Counted from the stretch's first letter, positions 1 through 8,233 are shown. The stretch: 64,000 nt of DNA from Streptomyces sp. NBC_00353 (GCF_036108815.1 NZ_CP107985.1:3224001-3288000); one strand, 5' to 3'. The notes: a model not told the origin generated them from the letters alone. Translations and numbers: made by a program.

Positions 1-582
1 CCCTGCTCGGTGGGCATCGGACTAGGCAGCCACGACTTGGGCGTGGCCGATGTGACGGTGGACCTATACCGGCGCGGCATGATGCCGCTCATCGTCTTCA
101 CTGGCGCGACGAGCCGCACTACGCGTGAGCGGATGCCCAGAGGGGAGGCGGAGCACTACCGGGAGCGGGCACTGGAGCTGGGCGTGCCAGCTGACGCCGT
201 ACTTGTCGAACCGAATGCGCGCAACACCGGCGAGAACATCCGCTTTTCGCGCTCGCTGCTCGCGGAACGCGGGGTCAACGTCTCGTCCGTCCTGCTCGTC
301 AGCAAGCCCTACGAGGAACGGAGGGCTCACGCGACCGCGCGCAAGCTCTGGCCGGAAGCCGAGATCGTCAGCGCGTCCGCCCCCATGACGCTCACGGAGT
401 ACGTGGACTCGATTCAGGATGCACGGCTGGTGCTGGACATGCTCGTGGGAGCCCAGCAGCGTCTGCTCATCTACCCAGAGCAAGGATTCATGATCCATCA
501 GGAAATTCCTGAGTCCGTCGCCGTGGCCTACGATCGCCTTCGTAGTGGTGGGTTCACGAGCCGACTCGTCCCCACGTTGTGA
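1..582 (+). CDS. YdcF-like (DUF218) family protein, 5' end outside window
   Basis: The frame is open from base 1, so the true start lies upstream; a GTG at position 10 is inside the domain. The opening GIGLGSHDL matches the first-strand loop of the DUF218/YdcF fold, which usually follows a hydrophobic strand missing here. Later family features are the FTGATS loop and the acidic PNARNTGEN motif near residue 70, typical of the YdcF nucleotide- or SAM-binding pocket. Family members are small cytosolic or membrane-linked proteins of uncertain enzymatic role. It is followed by about 480 bases without a gene. Confidence 0.8.
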   Translation, partial: PCSVGIGLGSHDLGVADVTVDLYRRGMMPLIVFTGATSRTTRERMPRGEAEHYRERALELGVPADAVLVEPNARNTGENIRFSRSLLAERGVNVSSVLLVSKPYEERRAHATARKLWPEAEIVSASAPMTLTEYVDSIQDARLVLDMLVGAQQRLLIYPEQGFMIHQEIPESVAVAYDRLRSGGFTSRLVPTL

Positions 583-869
583 CCGGGCTCGCGGCCACGC
601 TCGGAGTTGTCGACGGTGCGGTGAGAGTCTTCCTACTTCATCAAGGCTCCTCGCTCAGCTCGTCGCGCGCTCCCCGGCTCACCGCCGGGGCCCTGCGCTC
701 CTGTCTCCGCCCCGCTCTAGGCCCCGGCTACGCCGGTCGCGCAACTAGAGCGAGAGAGCCTTACCGAGGGGAAACGGGAGGCACCGGAGTTGCCTCCGGC
801 GGGGGCGCTCACACTCCGGGATGGACGGGGCGCCGTTCGCGAGTGCCGGCCGGAGCGTGGCGAGCGTCC

Positions 870-1027
870 GTGGGCTCCCATCCCGACCACCTTCGACCCA
901 GGCAGAGCCGAGCAGACGCGGCCCATGGCGTCCAGGCCGTTCGTACAGTGGCGCGCTCCACCTGGACGCCATGAACCACGCCCGCTCCACGGTGTGTGGG
1001 CTGAAGGCGGACGGGATGGGAGCTGGG
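870..1027. repeat. Large imperfect palindrome, two 67-base arms and a 24-base loop
   Basis: Arm one (870-936) and the reverse complement of arm two (961-1027) align end to end without gaps. They share GCTCCCATCCCG and CCTTC near the outer end and ATGGCGTCCAGG at the inner end; the middle is less similar. The loop (937-960) contains CGTTCGTACAGTGGCGCGC. The loop and right arm reappear at 28706-28803 without the left arm. A structured RNA, a transposon end or a recombination site are all possible. Confidence 0.7.
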
Positions 1028-1035
1028 GTGAGTGG
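938..1035 (+). repeat. 98-base dispersed repeat, copy A
   Basis: This segment, beginning CGTTCGTACAGTGGCGCGC, matches 28706-28803 in the same orientation at roughly 90 percent identity by eye, with no gaps needed. It forms the loop and right arm of the palindrome at 870-1027. The two copies bracket most of the defence island. Confidence 0.75.
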
Positions 1036-1059
1036 TGGGTTGAGGCAGGTGAAGCAGCT

Positions 1060-2232
1060 CTAGATATCGCCCTTTTCGCTCTCGAAACGCAGCGCTTGCT
1101 CTGCACTGTCCAACAAGTCGCTGTAAGTGAGGACCTCAATCCGGGAAAGGTGTGAATTATAAGCCCGGATGGTTTGGTCGATCCGAAGGCGAGGAATTTT
1201 CCCAACGCCTGTCAAGCGGACATGCGACGGATGTCCAATTACCACGGAGGAACGAATCCGTCGAAGATCTACTTCGATTCCCAGTTCTTCGATGAGCTCT
1301 GTCTGTAGTGCCGTGCGCTGGTCATCGAGTGCGCGGAGATAGTTGACGGTTTGCCCCACGGCTTCGTGCACTTCCTTACCGACGATGAGGTGTCCACGAT
1401 GCTTTACGATGAGTCTCTCAATGCAGGGCCCCTTGATTTCCACAATGTGGAGAGACCCGTCAGCGCAAAGAAGCGGAATATCGTACTCGTCGAGGAAGGT
1501 AAATTTCCTTCTCGGAATTATCCCGACGTAGCGTCCACCGAAGAGCCAATACTTTTCTCCGAGTGCTCGCTGCAGGTCGGTCTCCGTTGTACCCGGGCGG
1601 GATACAAGCTGCTGCAGCTGGGTGACGATCTGCCGGCGCCTCTGCACTACAACAGCTTCAACCTCGTCCAGCCCTTGATCGGTCTCTGTTGCTGCAGAAA
1701 GTACGGCTCGGAGATTTCCGTCATTTACGAGCGCATGCCCCATGGCATCTTGCGTGAATCCGGTAACGGAAAATAGTTGACCTTGAGTCTGGTGAATCTC
1801 AAATGCCCCGAGATTCTCCTTGAGTCGCTCTAGCACGGCCAGTGCCTTTTTATCACCTGCCGACGAGAAGCCGGTGACGGGGCGCCATCTCTCTCCTACT
1901 GCATCCTTCATCTGTTCCAGCAGGATGAGTGTGCGCCCGTATTCCCGCGAAAACTTGTGGGCCGCGCCAATCAGTGAATTATTTAGTCTTCCGTCAAGGA
2001 TCACGGCAACGGCTAGAGTCGCAGTCCTTGCATCCCTGGACTGTCCGAGTCTAACGTCTAAGTTGTCCGGCTTGCTTACCTGGCTTGCATACAGATCGCT
2101 TGCCGGAAGGTCTGCGAATTCGGCAATTAGTGACAATGCTTTGCCGTACTTGTGTTTGCTATTAATAGGTGCTCGGTGGTCCACGCCTTCCAGTAGCTGG
2201 GCCAGGTTTGCCAGGTTCTCCTCAACGGTCAC
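1060..2232 (-). CDS. Shedu-like DUF4263 nuclease
   Basis: This 390-residue protein has a C-terminal DUF4263 (Shedu SduA) nuclease domain at about 210-330. Visible motifs are ETDLQRALGEKYWLFG (217-232), D251 in DEYDIPLL, the PD-(D/E)XK core VEIKGP (E265, K267), and HEAVGQTVNYL with Q294. These match the catalytic layout of Shedu anti-phage proteins. The N-terminal half (1-200) is not recognised and probably senses the trigger. Translation starts at GTG without a clear Shine-Dalgarno. It lies 161 bases downstream of a C5 methyltransferase on the same strand, so the two are probably co-transcribed. That pairing is unusual for Shedu, usually described as a single-gene system, and suggests a restriction role directed by cytosine methylation. 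Confidence 0.85.
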   Translation of the reverse strand: MTVEENLANLAQLLEGVDHRAPINSKHKYGKALSLIAEFADLPASDLYASQVSKPDNLDVRLGQSRDARTATLAVAVILDGRLNNSLIGAAHKFSREYGRTLILLEQMKDAVGERWRPVTGFSSAGDKKALAVLERLKENLGAFEIHQTQGQLFSVTGFTQDAMGHALVNDGNLRAVLSAATETDQGLDEVEAVVVQRRRQIVTQLQQLVSRPGTTETDLQRALGEKYWLFGGRYVGIIPRRKFTFLDEYDIPLLCADGSLHIVEIKGPCIERLIVKHRGHLIVGKEVHEAVGQTVNYLRALDDQRTALQTELIEELGIEVDLRRIRSSVVIGHPSHVRLTGVGKIPRLRIDQTIRAYNSHLSRIEVLTYSDLLDSAEQALRFESEKGDI

Positions 2233-2393
2233 GAGGTGACGCTAACTTCGACGCCCCGCCCGTGGAGGCCTTTTGTTGAGGTAGGTCAGCTTCCAGCTGA
2301 TCAGCGACGTGTCCGGGGAGTCTGTACAGCAGCTAGGGGAGCGTGTGTGGCTACCCGTTCTACACGTATGCGACATTTGGTGCGGTCGAGGTT

Positions 2394-3578
2394 CTACGGG
2401 GTGGTGGCTGGGGTCGAGATCTCGATGTGAGCTTTAAGTGCGGTCGCGAAGTCCTCGTCATAGCGCAGTCGACTCTTCTGGAGGCGCCCGTAGAAACCAC
2501 TGGTTGCGCGAAGGCTCAAAGGGGCGAGATCTTCCCTTTTTACGAGGTCTAGAATGTGCCGATATGGATGGCGCTCTGGCCACATGCCGTATGGCACTTC
2601 CCAACGCTCATCGGGTCCACCCCATGCTGCGTTGGGCCAACGCATACCCTTCATGAGGGGAACCTGTCCGGTCTCGTCAAACATACCGGGGTGTTGCAGC
2701 CTGCGTCCCACCCATTCGGCGACGCCTACAGTCACGGCGTTACCGACAAGCTTCCATCGGTCGCCGGAGCGTCCCTTGTCTTGCTTTGCTGCGATCGTCC
2801 AGTCTCGGGGGAAACCTTGAAGTTCTTCCGCGTCTGAGATTGATGGAGTGACGATGGCATGGCCGGTCGGGGCGCCGGGGATCCATATGGCTGGCGGCGA
2901 CGGAATGCCTAGGCCTGACCCTCCCTTGAGTGTGGGAATGGCATCCTTGGCCCAGCCGAGGCCTGTGTTTCCCTCAGTCCAATAGAACCCGAAGGCGTCA
3001 TCTCGGTATGCGGATGGCGGTAGTTCCGTACTGTCGTCCGCGAAGAGTACTGTGCGGGGATCCTCGGTTCGCGAAGCAACGACAATGACCCTATGCCTGC
3101 GCTGGGGAACCCCGGTAAAGCGAGAGTCGACCAACCTGTAAGCCCATCGATACCCGAGGGTTTCGAACTCTTTTACCAGGTATTCCATTGCCAAACCCTT
3201 GTCGAGAGCGAGCATGTTGCGCACGTTCTCGATGACTACCCATTTAGGGTCAGTGTCGGCTAGCAATTTGAACAGGTGCTTGATCAGCCCTGATTGCGTG
3301 CCATGAATCCCTGCAGTCCTGCCAGCTTGCGAAAGGTCGGTGCATGGGAACCCTGCGGTCACGACATCCACGGATGGCAAGGAGGGGAGATCCTGTACGT
3401 CGTCATGGAAGTCAACGCCGGGGAACTGGTCTAGCAGTACGGCCTTGGCAGGGGCGGCCCACTCACAAAGCAGCTTCGATTCGAAGCCCGCACGCTGGAG
3501 GCCAAGCTCCACGCCACCGATGCCCGCGAATAGTCCCGCTACTGTCTGAGTTGGGTTAGTTACAACTGCTTCTGCCAT
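2394..3578 (-). CDS. C5-cytosine DNA methyltransferase
   Basis: A 394-residue DNA (cytosine-5) methyltransferase. Motif I FAGIGG lies at 17-22, the motif IV catalytic loop GFPCTDLS has Cys79, motif VI is VIENV, motif VIII is QRRHR, and motif X is GNAV near residue 315. The ATG at 3578 is preferred because it places motif I at the usual distance; a GTG at 3632 would add 18 residues. The variable target-recognition region lies between motifs VIII and IX. The C-terminal 80 residues beyond motif X extend past a minimal enzyme. It is the first gene of a two-gene set with the Shedu-like nuclease and would supply self-protection. The target sequence cannot be read from the protein. Confidence 0.92.
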   Translation of the reverse strand: MAEAVVTNPTQTVAGLFAGIGGVELGLQRAGFESKLLCEWAAPAKAVLLDQFPGVDFHDDVQDLPSLPSVDVVTAGFPCTDLSQAGRTAGIHGTQSGLIKHLFKLLADTDPKWVVIENVRNMLALDKGLAMEYLVKEFETLGYRWAYRLVDSRFTGVPQRRHRVIVVASRTEDPRTVLFADDSTELPPSAYRDDAFGFYWTEGNTGLGWAKDAIPTLKGGSGLGIPSPPAIWIPGAPTGHAIVTPSISDAEELQGFPRDWTIAAKQDKGRSGDRWKLVGNAVTVGVAEWVGRRLQHPGMFDETGQVPLMKGMRWPNAAWGGPDERWEVPYGMWPERHPYRHILDLVKREDLAPLSLRATSGFYGRLQKSRLRYDEDFATALKAHIEISTPATTP

Positions 3579-3950
3579 GAGAGCTATGATCCCACGCTCG
3601 GGACTCGTCACACACAGCGGCGCTCGAATCACTGTGGGGGTGCACGCCGACTGTCGATCATCCGGCAGCGCTGTACAGCAGTCCAGTACAGCAACCTCAT
3701 CACACGACCCCGTCCGGTAGCGGCCCTCGCAGGCTTCGCAGCGGCCTATATGGCCGTCGCTGACCGATCTGGCTATAGCTACGGATCAGAAGGTCGTAGA
3801 GCACCACGCTGACAGCGACCTTGGGCCAGCACACAAAGGACAAGGCCTCCTTCACCGCCGCTCGTTGTCCTGTTCCTTGTCCAGTTCGCTCACGCCCACC
3901 TTAGTTCGCCGACGTACGCCAGCCCTCTCTGATCTGCCGAGTGGCCGTCC
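3579..3950. other. Divergent intergenic region
   Basis: About 370 bases between the outward-facing methyltransferase and coiled-coil membrane protein genes. It should contain both promoters. No gene is seen. Its right edge holds the hairpin at 3938-3975. Confidence 0.5.
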
Positions 3951-3975
3951 ATGAACGCTCACGAACGGCCACTCG
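3938..3975 (+). promoter_or_regulatory. 11-bp inverted repeat with the start codon in its loop
   Basis: CGAGTGGCCGT (3938-3948) pairs perfectly with ACGGCCACTCG (3965-3975). The 16-base loop begins CC and contains the ATG at 3951. No Shine-Dalgarno is visible upstream. In RNA this would be a stable stem that could limit ribosome access; in DNA it could be a repressor site. Confidence 0.55.
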
Positions 3976-4520
3976 CACAGTTGGAAAGCGTGTTGGCAGC
4001 GCCTGACTTGGGCCAACGACCTCCCGAGGCAGGCGATACGTGGTCAGGTTGGGGTGTGGAAGCCGTCATCGCCAGCGCCGTAGCCGTCCTGGGCACCCTG
4101 CTTGGCTCAGGGATCACCCTTGCGTTTCAGCGACGCGCAGCCGAGAGAAGCCACGAGTTCACACGTCGCGAGAAGCTCCGACAGGAACGGCTTGATGCCT
4201 ACTCGGCCTACGCTGGCGCCCTGGTCAACTACCGGCGGTGTCTAGTCCACCTGTGGTTCTGCATCCATGAGCAGCCGCCGCCTGAGAGCGCAGACGAGGT
4301 TCGAATACGTGCATATGATCTCCGCTCAAGCGCCCAAGAGGCCCTGTTCCGCGTGCAGATGCTCATGAATGACGAGGCTCTGAGCCAGTCGGCAGAAGCT
4401 GTACTCACTGACGTGACCGGCCTCTACAAGACGGATAGTCGAAGCGAACTTGACGAGCGCAGAGCGCACACCCGCGAGGGCATCAGCCACTTGGTGCGCG
4501 CGGCCAAGCAGCGCCTCTGA
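3951..4520 (+). CDS. Membrane-anchored coiled-coil protein
   Basis: Function not recognised. The 189-residue protein has a hydrophobic segment at about 37-58 (VIASAVAVLGTLLGSGITLA) followed by a charged helix rich in Arg and Glu, and a C-terminal helical region. This is the same architecture as the protein at 14279-14857, which also has one membrane segment, a QRR/QR-rich helix and a Tyr-Arg-rich middle. Such proteins are frequent in Streptomyces accessory regions. The start is the ATG at 3951, inside a hairpin loop. Confidence 0.7.
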   Translation: MNAHERPLAQLESVLAAPDLGQRPPEAGDTWSGWGVEAVIASAVAVLGTLLGSGITLAFQRRAAERSHEFTRREKLRQERLDAYSAYAGALVNYRRCLVHLWFCIHEQPPPESADEVRIRAYDLRSSAQEALFRVQMLMNDEALSQSAEAVLTDVTGLYKTDSRSELDERRAHTREGISHLVRAAKQRL

Positions 4521-4782
4521 CCCACTCAGCCAGTGCGCCGGCACAGGGGGGCTTACCCGCTTGGGGCAACCGTGGGGCGTGGCACCGCTCGACACTCATA
4601 AGCTCAGCTGGATCTGGCTGGACCTCGCGGACTGTAGATCTCCCCGAGCTCAGCGAACCGGCATCGTGCCTGCCGTGCGTGACTTCGTCGATCTCACCCC
4701 TGGATGTCCTGCGGGCTGTGCTCCTGGGTTGGCCCGGCGGTCACTTCGTCGGTTCCGCAGGGCCAACCCTTTAGACCAGCGT

Positions 4783-4965
4783 TCAGAGCATCCAGGGGTG
4801 ACCGCCGGCCAGCATGGTCACCGTGGCACCTGCGAGTGCGGTGATGACCTTCCACGGAACCTTGTTGAGGCTCATGTGGAATCCACCCGCCCGGAACTCC
4901 AGGCAGGGCTGGCGCGCTTCTTCCTTCTTCGCAGGCTGGCGCTGGACCGTCGTGCGCTTGCTCAT
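4783..4965 (-). CDS. Small conserved Streptomyces protein with a hydrophobic C-terminus
   Basis: A 60-residue protein starting at the ATG at 4965, with a good GGGAG ribosome site seven bases upstream. It has a Lys/Arg-rich N-terminus, a central FRAGGFHMSLNKVPWK motif, and a short hydrophobic stretch ITALAGATVTMLAG near the end. The FRxGGFH...VPWK pattern resembles small unannotated proteins of streptomycete mobile regions. Function unknown. Confidence 0.6.
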   Translation of the reverse strand: MSKRTTVQRQPAKKEEARQPCLEFRAGGFHMSLNKVPWKVITALAGATVTMLAGGHPWML

Positions 4966-5289
4966 AGGTGTGCTCCCGTGTCCGTGCCACACGGTTGCCG
5001 TGTGGGTGGCGACACCTTGGAACAGCGGAGGGTTAGTCGCGCAACCCGCTCCTGACCTGGGGTTTTATTGGTCGCGCGCGATCTATCACACCTGAGGGTT
5101 AGCGGGGCAAGCTCCATTTATATGATCGCGTGGGCGCGGAGGGTGACGGAGCCTCAGCAATGGCCCTTGCCCGCTACACCTGCCGCAGCTCGCCGACGCC
5201 CGCGCAGGTGCCCTCGGTGCGGCACTTGGTGCACGTCACGGGCTGTGCAGCTCCGGCCGATTGTCAGCGCCGCCGTTTACGACCCGGCC
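4966..5289. other. Intergenic region with a short direct repeat
   Basis: No gene recognised. GAGGGTTAG occurs twice, near 5032 and near 5094, each followed a few bases later by GCAA and both in plus orientation. This could be a paired regulator site for the flanking small genes, but two copies are weak evidence. Confidence 0.35.
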
Positions 5290-5523
5290 GTGGCGAAACC
5301 GAGTAGCAAGCTGATCGAACTGGCGCGTGCCTCTCTGTCCGCGCAGGAGCAGGCCCTGAGCGAGCCGTACTCCGAGGAGCGCTGGGCGCCGTGGCGTAAG
5401 GCGGCGGAAACGTTCCAGGCCACCGTGGTCGCCGAAGCCGAGGCAACAGAACAAGGCCGGTACGCATTGGAAATGGCCGCGAAGAAGGCGGTCCTGCGTC
5501 CGGAGCCGGCGCCCGAGGACTGA
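5290..5523 (+). CDS. Small hypothetical protein
   Basis: A 77-residue protein starting at the GTG at 5290 (VAKPSSKLIELARASL). It is helical and charged, with a YSEERWAPWRKAAE segment and a C-terminal LEMAAKKAVLRP segment. This pattern is recognisable from many Streptomyces genomes but has no assigned role. The frame continues upstream, but the upstream sequence has unnatural composition, so the GTG is the better start. Confidence 0.6.
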   Translation: MAKPSSKLIELARASLSAQEQALSEPYSEERWAPWRKAAETFQATVVAEAEATEQGRYALEMAAKKAVLRPEPAPED

Positions 5524-5705
5524 TAGGCGTCGGCCGCCACCCGGGCGGGGCGGTCTCGTGGTTGCGCCCAGCCACAGGCGCGATTGTGATGAGGTCACGG
5601 TAGCGGGCCGGCATGGCACCGGGCCGGACAGCAGGTGCCCGGCCGACGGGAGACGCAGCGGGGCCACGGCCGGTGTGGCAGGCGCCGTTGACATTGCGTG
5701 CGGTA

Positions 5706-5905
5706 TCAGCGGTCCTCGTCTGGCCAGGACTTCAGTAGCCGCCCGCCATCCACTTCGTCGACCAGCGTGATGCGGGCGCCGTCCCTGCCGCCGCGTTTAC
5801 CTATCCAGGCCGCGAACTTCCTCTCGGCCGTCCTCAGGTCGGGCCACCAGCCGTGCATGATGGGCCGGCCGCTGTGCGACAGGGTGACGTGAAAGCGCTG
5901 ATGCG
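5706..5905 (-). pseudogene. 5'-truncated small Streptomyces hypothetical gene
   Basis: Reading the minus strand gives HVTLSHSGRPIMHGWWPD, then a helix ending KFAAWIGKRG, then ARITLVDEVDGGRLLKSWPDEDR and a stop at 5706. The layout (VTL..GRPxMxGWW....A.RKF..W.G....ARxTL.DE..G..L.SWP) matches a common family of 65-80 residue Streptomyces proteins. No ATG, GTG or TTG precedes the internal ATG at 5858 before a stop near 5960, so the normal N-terminus is missing. The upstream sequence belongs to a DUF6233 remnant on the other strand. Confidence 0.55.
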
Positions 5906-6055
5906 CGGCCCATCGAAGTGCACGTCGGCGGGTGCCGGATGGCTGGGAAACGGCAGCGCGCCATCAGCCGGGAGCAGGCTCTTACCGCGCTGGCCGACGG
6001 GATCCGGGCCTGCATTCACTGCCGGCCAGACACTGAGCTCGGGATACTCGGGTAG
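5888..6055 (+). pseudogene. C-terminal remnant of a DUF6233-like gene
   Basis: The plus frame ending at the TAG at 6053 reads PIEVHVGGCRMAGKR, then a helical segment, then ALADGIRACIHCRPDTELG. The C-terminal ACxHCRPDTELG signature is typical of the Streptomyces DUF6233 family. A TGA closes the frame at about 5885, so only the last 55 residues remain. A second remnant with the same end lies at 14858-15113. It ends immediately before the converging Ku gene. Confidence 0.65.
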
Positions 6056-6976
6056 TCAGGCGCTGCGCGACTTCCGGCCAGCCGCCTTCTTCCCTGTGGT
6101 CTTCTTCGCCGCAGCCTTCTTGGCTGGGGCCTTCTTCGCGGCCGTCTTTTTGCGGGGCTTCATCTCGTGGACCGTGGCGTCCTCGTTCGTCTCGCCGCGG
6201 GACTCCTTGGCCCTCTGCACGGACGCGTTCAGGGCAGCCATCAGGTCGACTACACCACCAGTGTCCTTGTCCTCCTTGGCGGCCGGCTTGGGAAGCTCCT
6301 CCCCTTCACGCTTCGCCTCGATGACCTCCTCCAACGCTTCCCGGTAGTGGTCGCGGTAGCCGGAGAGGTCGTCGGTGGTCATGGAGTCCATCAGCTCCAT
6401 GGCCCGCTTGATCTCGTTCTCGTCCAGGTCGACGGCGCCGGGGGCGAGCTCGTCGGGTGAGCGCACCTCGTCCGGCCACTTCATGGAGTGGAGGACGAGG
6501 GCGTCGTCGCGGATGCTGAGCAAGCCCAGGCGCTCCCGGTTGTGCCACGCGAACTTCGCGATCGCGGCCTTCGAGTTCCGTTCCAGGGCGCGACGCAGGA
6601 GCACGTAAGGCTTGGCCGCGACGGCGCCGTCGGCCGAGAGGTAGTAGCTGTCTGCGATGCGGACCGGGTCGATGGACTCGCGGTCGACGAACGCGACGAT
6701 CTCGATCGCCTTCGCGGTGGGCAGCGGCATCTGGTCGAGCTCTTCGTCGGTGACCGGGACGACCTGGTCCTTGGTGAGCTCGTAGCCCTTGCCGATTTCG
6801 TCCTGGCTGAGGGTCTCGCCGTCGAGCTCGCAGATCTTGCGGGTGCGGATCCGTCCCATGTCTTCCAGGTGGTACTGACGGAACGCGATCGCCCGGTTCT
6901 CGGTGGCGGACGATACCCGCACAGGGATGGTGACCAGGCCAAACGAGATCGCGCCGGTCCAGACGGTGGCGGGCAT
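6056..6976 (-). CDS. ku: Ku, non-homologous end-joining DNA-end binding protein
   Basis: A 306-residue bacterial Ku. Family hallmarks are the N-terminal MPATVWTGAISFGLVTIPV, the RIRTRKICELDGE segment near residue 50, and a Ku core through about residue 250. The C-terminus carries a lysine-alanine-rich tail with repeated KKA/AKK steps, as in actinobacterial Ku proteins. It forms a homodimer that encircles DNA ends and recruits LigD; no ligD is in this window. The start at 6976 is set by GGAGG eight bases upstream; a further ATG 12 residues upstream lacks this. Streptomycetes usually have several ku copies, so this may be an accessory one. Confidence 0.95.
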   Translation of the reverse strand: MPATVWTGAISFGLVTIPVRVSSATENRAIAFRQYHLEDMGRIRTRKICELDGETLSQDEIGKGYELTKDQVVPVTDEELDQMPLPTAKAIEIVAFVDRESIDPVRIADSYYLSADGAVAAKPYVLLRRALERNSKAAIAKFAWHNRERLGLLSIRDDALVLHSMKWPDEVRSPDELAPGAVDLDENEIKRAMELMDSMTTDDLSGYRDHYREALEEVIEAKREGEELPKPAAKEDKDTGGVVDLMAALNASVQRAKESRGETNEDATVHEMKPRKKTAAKKAPAKKAAAKKTTGKKAAGRKSRSA

Positions 6977-7026
6977 GCGTGCCTCCAAGGCTGCCTAGTT
7001 GTCGGCGCGGTCCGACCGCCAGCTAG

Positions 7027-7243
7027 GGAGTACCGGCAGAGCCGGGGCAGCCGGGCCACCGCCCGTATCCCGATCCTTACGCCGCACCAGTCCGCCTGCA
7101 TCCGGACCAGGCAACCGGGCTCAACGCCGTTATCAATGCCTATCTACTCGCCAGCGGGCGAGTCATCGAGAACCAGTCCTACGTACTGCTCGGTTGCCGC
7201 GACCTGTACGAGGCGTGGCGGCACGTCCAAGCCGACGGCGAAG
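7027..7243 (+). other. Start-less open frame, possible gene remnant
   Basis: A frame beginning after a TAG at 7024 reads protein-like sequence (VRLHPDQATGLNAVINAYLL near 7093-7150, then SYVLLGCRDLYEAWRHVQ near 7168-7220) but has no start codon and runs into the 3' end of the opposite-strand SUKH gene. Composition suggests former coding sequence. Family not recognised. Confidence 0.3.
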
Positions 7244-7804
7244 TCAGTAGAGCCATCGATCCAGGAGCCCCGGCCAGAGAAACCCCTCGTAGCCGTCGAA
7301 GTCCGCGGGGTCGACCTCCTTCAGCTCCTCGGCCAACCGGTTCAACTCGGCGAAAGCCCGTTCTTCCTCCTCTTCGGAGAGGCACTCCTCGGGCCCCTCC
7401 GGCTCGCTGAGAAGCTCTGAGGCGGTGACGCAGCTGCCGTAACGGTGCAGGACGTCGAGCCACGCCCAGACACTGGCGTTGGCGAACCATGCTTCACCGT
7501 CCGACATGACGAAGTAGACCGCCCCGGTCTCCGGCTCGACACCGAATGATGACCGTTCGGCCGGCTCGTCGGGGTCCGCCTGCTCGGTTAGACGGTAGAG
7601 CGGGCCACGGGATGTGTTCAGGGCCGGATCAGCCCCGCCTTGAATCACGACTCGCTCGATGAGACGTGGAGCTATCGGAATGCCCACCTCGATGAGCTGC
7701 ACCTTCACGAGGTCCGGGACGCGCCAGCCGGCCACAACATCCCGTCTGGCTCGAGTGACGTGACCGAGACCGGCCCACCCGGTCAGCTGGTCATACGTCG
7801 TCAT
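7244..7804 (-). CDS. SUKH-4 family immunity-like protein
   Basis: A 186-residue protein. The central segment FGVEPETGAVYFVMSDGEAW followed by FANASVWAWLDVLHRYG is characteristic of the SUKH-4 fold, which neutralises polymorphic toxins or nucleases. The upstream VKVQLIEVGIPIAP matches the conserved Leu-x-x-x-Gly-Leu-Pro region. A Glu-rich segment lies near residue 140. No toxin gene is adjacent, so it is an orphan here and could protect against toxins from neighbours. Confidence 0.8.
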   Translation of the reverse strand: MTTYDQLTGWAGLGHVTRARRDVVAGWRVPDLVKVQLIEVGIPIAPRLIERVVIQGGADPALNTSRGPLYRLTEQADPDEPAERSSFGVEPETGAVYFVMSDGEAWFANASVWAWLDVLHRYGSCVTASELLSEPEGPEECLSEEEEERAFAELNRLAEELKEVDPADFDGYEGFLWPGLLDRWLY

Positions 7805-8233
7805 CGATCGATCCTCTTCGGCCGGCTGCGGTCCTGACCCTACCGAGCCGGCCTCTGCTCAAAGCGCGGCTGCACTTGCTGGACAGCCCTTGGGCGAGGC
7901 GGGGAAGGGAAAGGTCGGGAATCAGTGAATGGCCTGCCGGGCCGCGTCAAGGAAGGCGACGAAGAGGCCGGATGCGCTAAGAGCCCGTGCACGGCGCGGG
8001 CGCGCGCCGCGGGCGTGAGGTGGGGGAAACCCTCTGTGGCTGGGGCGGTCGGCTCCGCGACTTTAGCCAGCCACTTTGGCGCGAGCCTCGAAGATCATGG
8101 CCCCAACGTCGTGCTTTAACGGGCAGGTCAACAGACTGCCCGACGCGCCGGAAGCTTACGGGGCCATGATCACTCGTGCCAAAGCAGCTCCCGGCCAAAG
8201 TCGCTACGCCGACCTCACCTGTTTCGACTACAA
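7805..8233. other. Intergenic region with nested inverted repeats
   Basis: No gene recognised between the SUKH-4 gene start and the 3' end of the PIN gene. The right half holds the nested stem-loops listed at 8082-8179. Confidence 0.5.
8082..8179. repeat. Nested inverted repeat
   Basis: GATCATGGCCCC (8093-8104) pairs perfectly with GGGGCCATGATC (8160-8171). Flanking GGCGCGAG and CTCGTGCC extend the outer stem with mismatches. Inside is a second perfect stem, CGGGCAG (8120-8126) with CTGCCCG (8136-8142). It lies just beyond the 3' end of the PIN gene. There is no T-run, so a simple terminator is not the only reading. Confidence 0.65.

Larger units (their letters stand above)
583..1059. other. 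Non-coding, hairpin-rich segment
   Basis: No frame here looks like a protein on either strand. The stretch is dense in inverted repeats: a CTAGAGC pair around 720-750, a CCGGAG/CTCCGG pair around 785-800, and the large imperfect palindrome at 870-1027 listed separately. It separates the YdcF-like gene from the converging Shedu-like gene, so part may act as a terminator, but its size exceeds a simple terminator. Confidence 0.6.
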
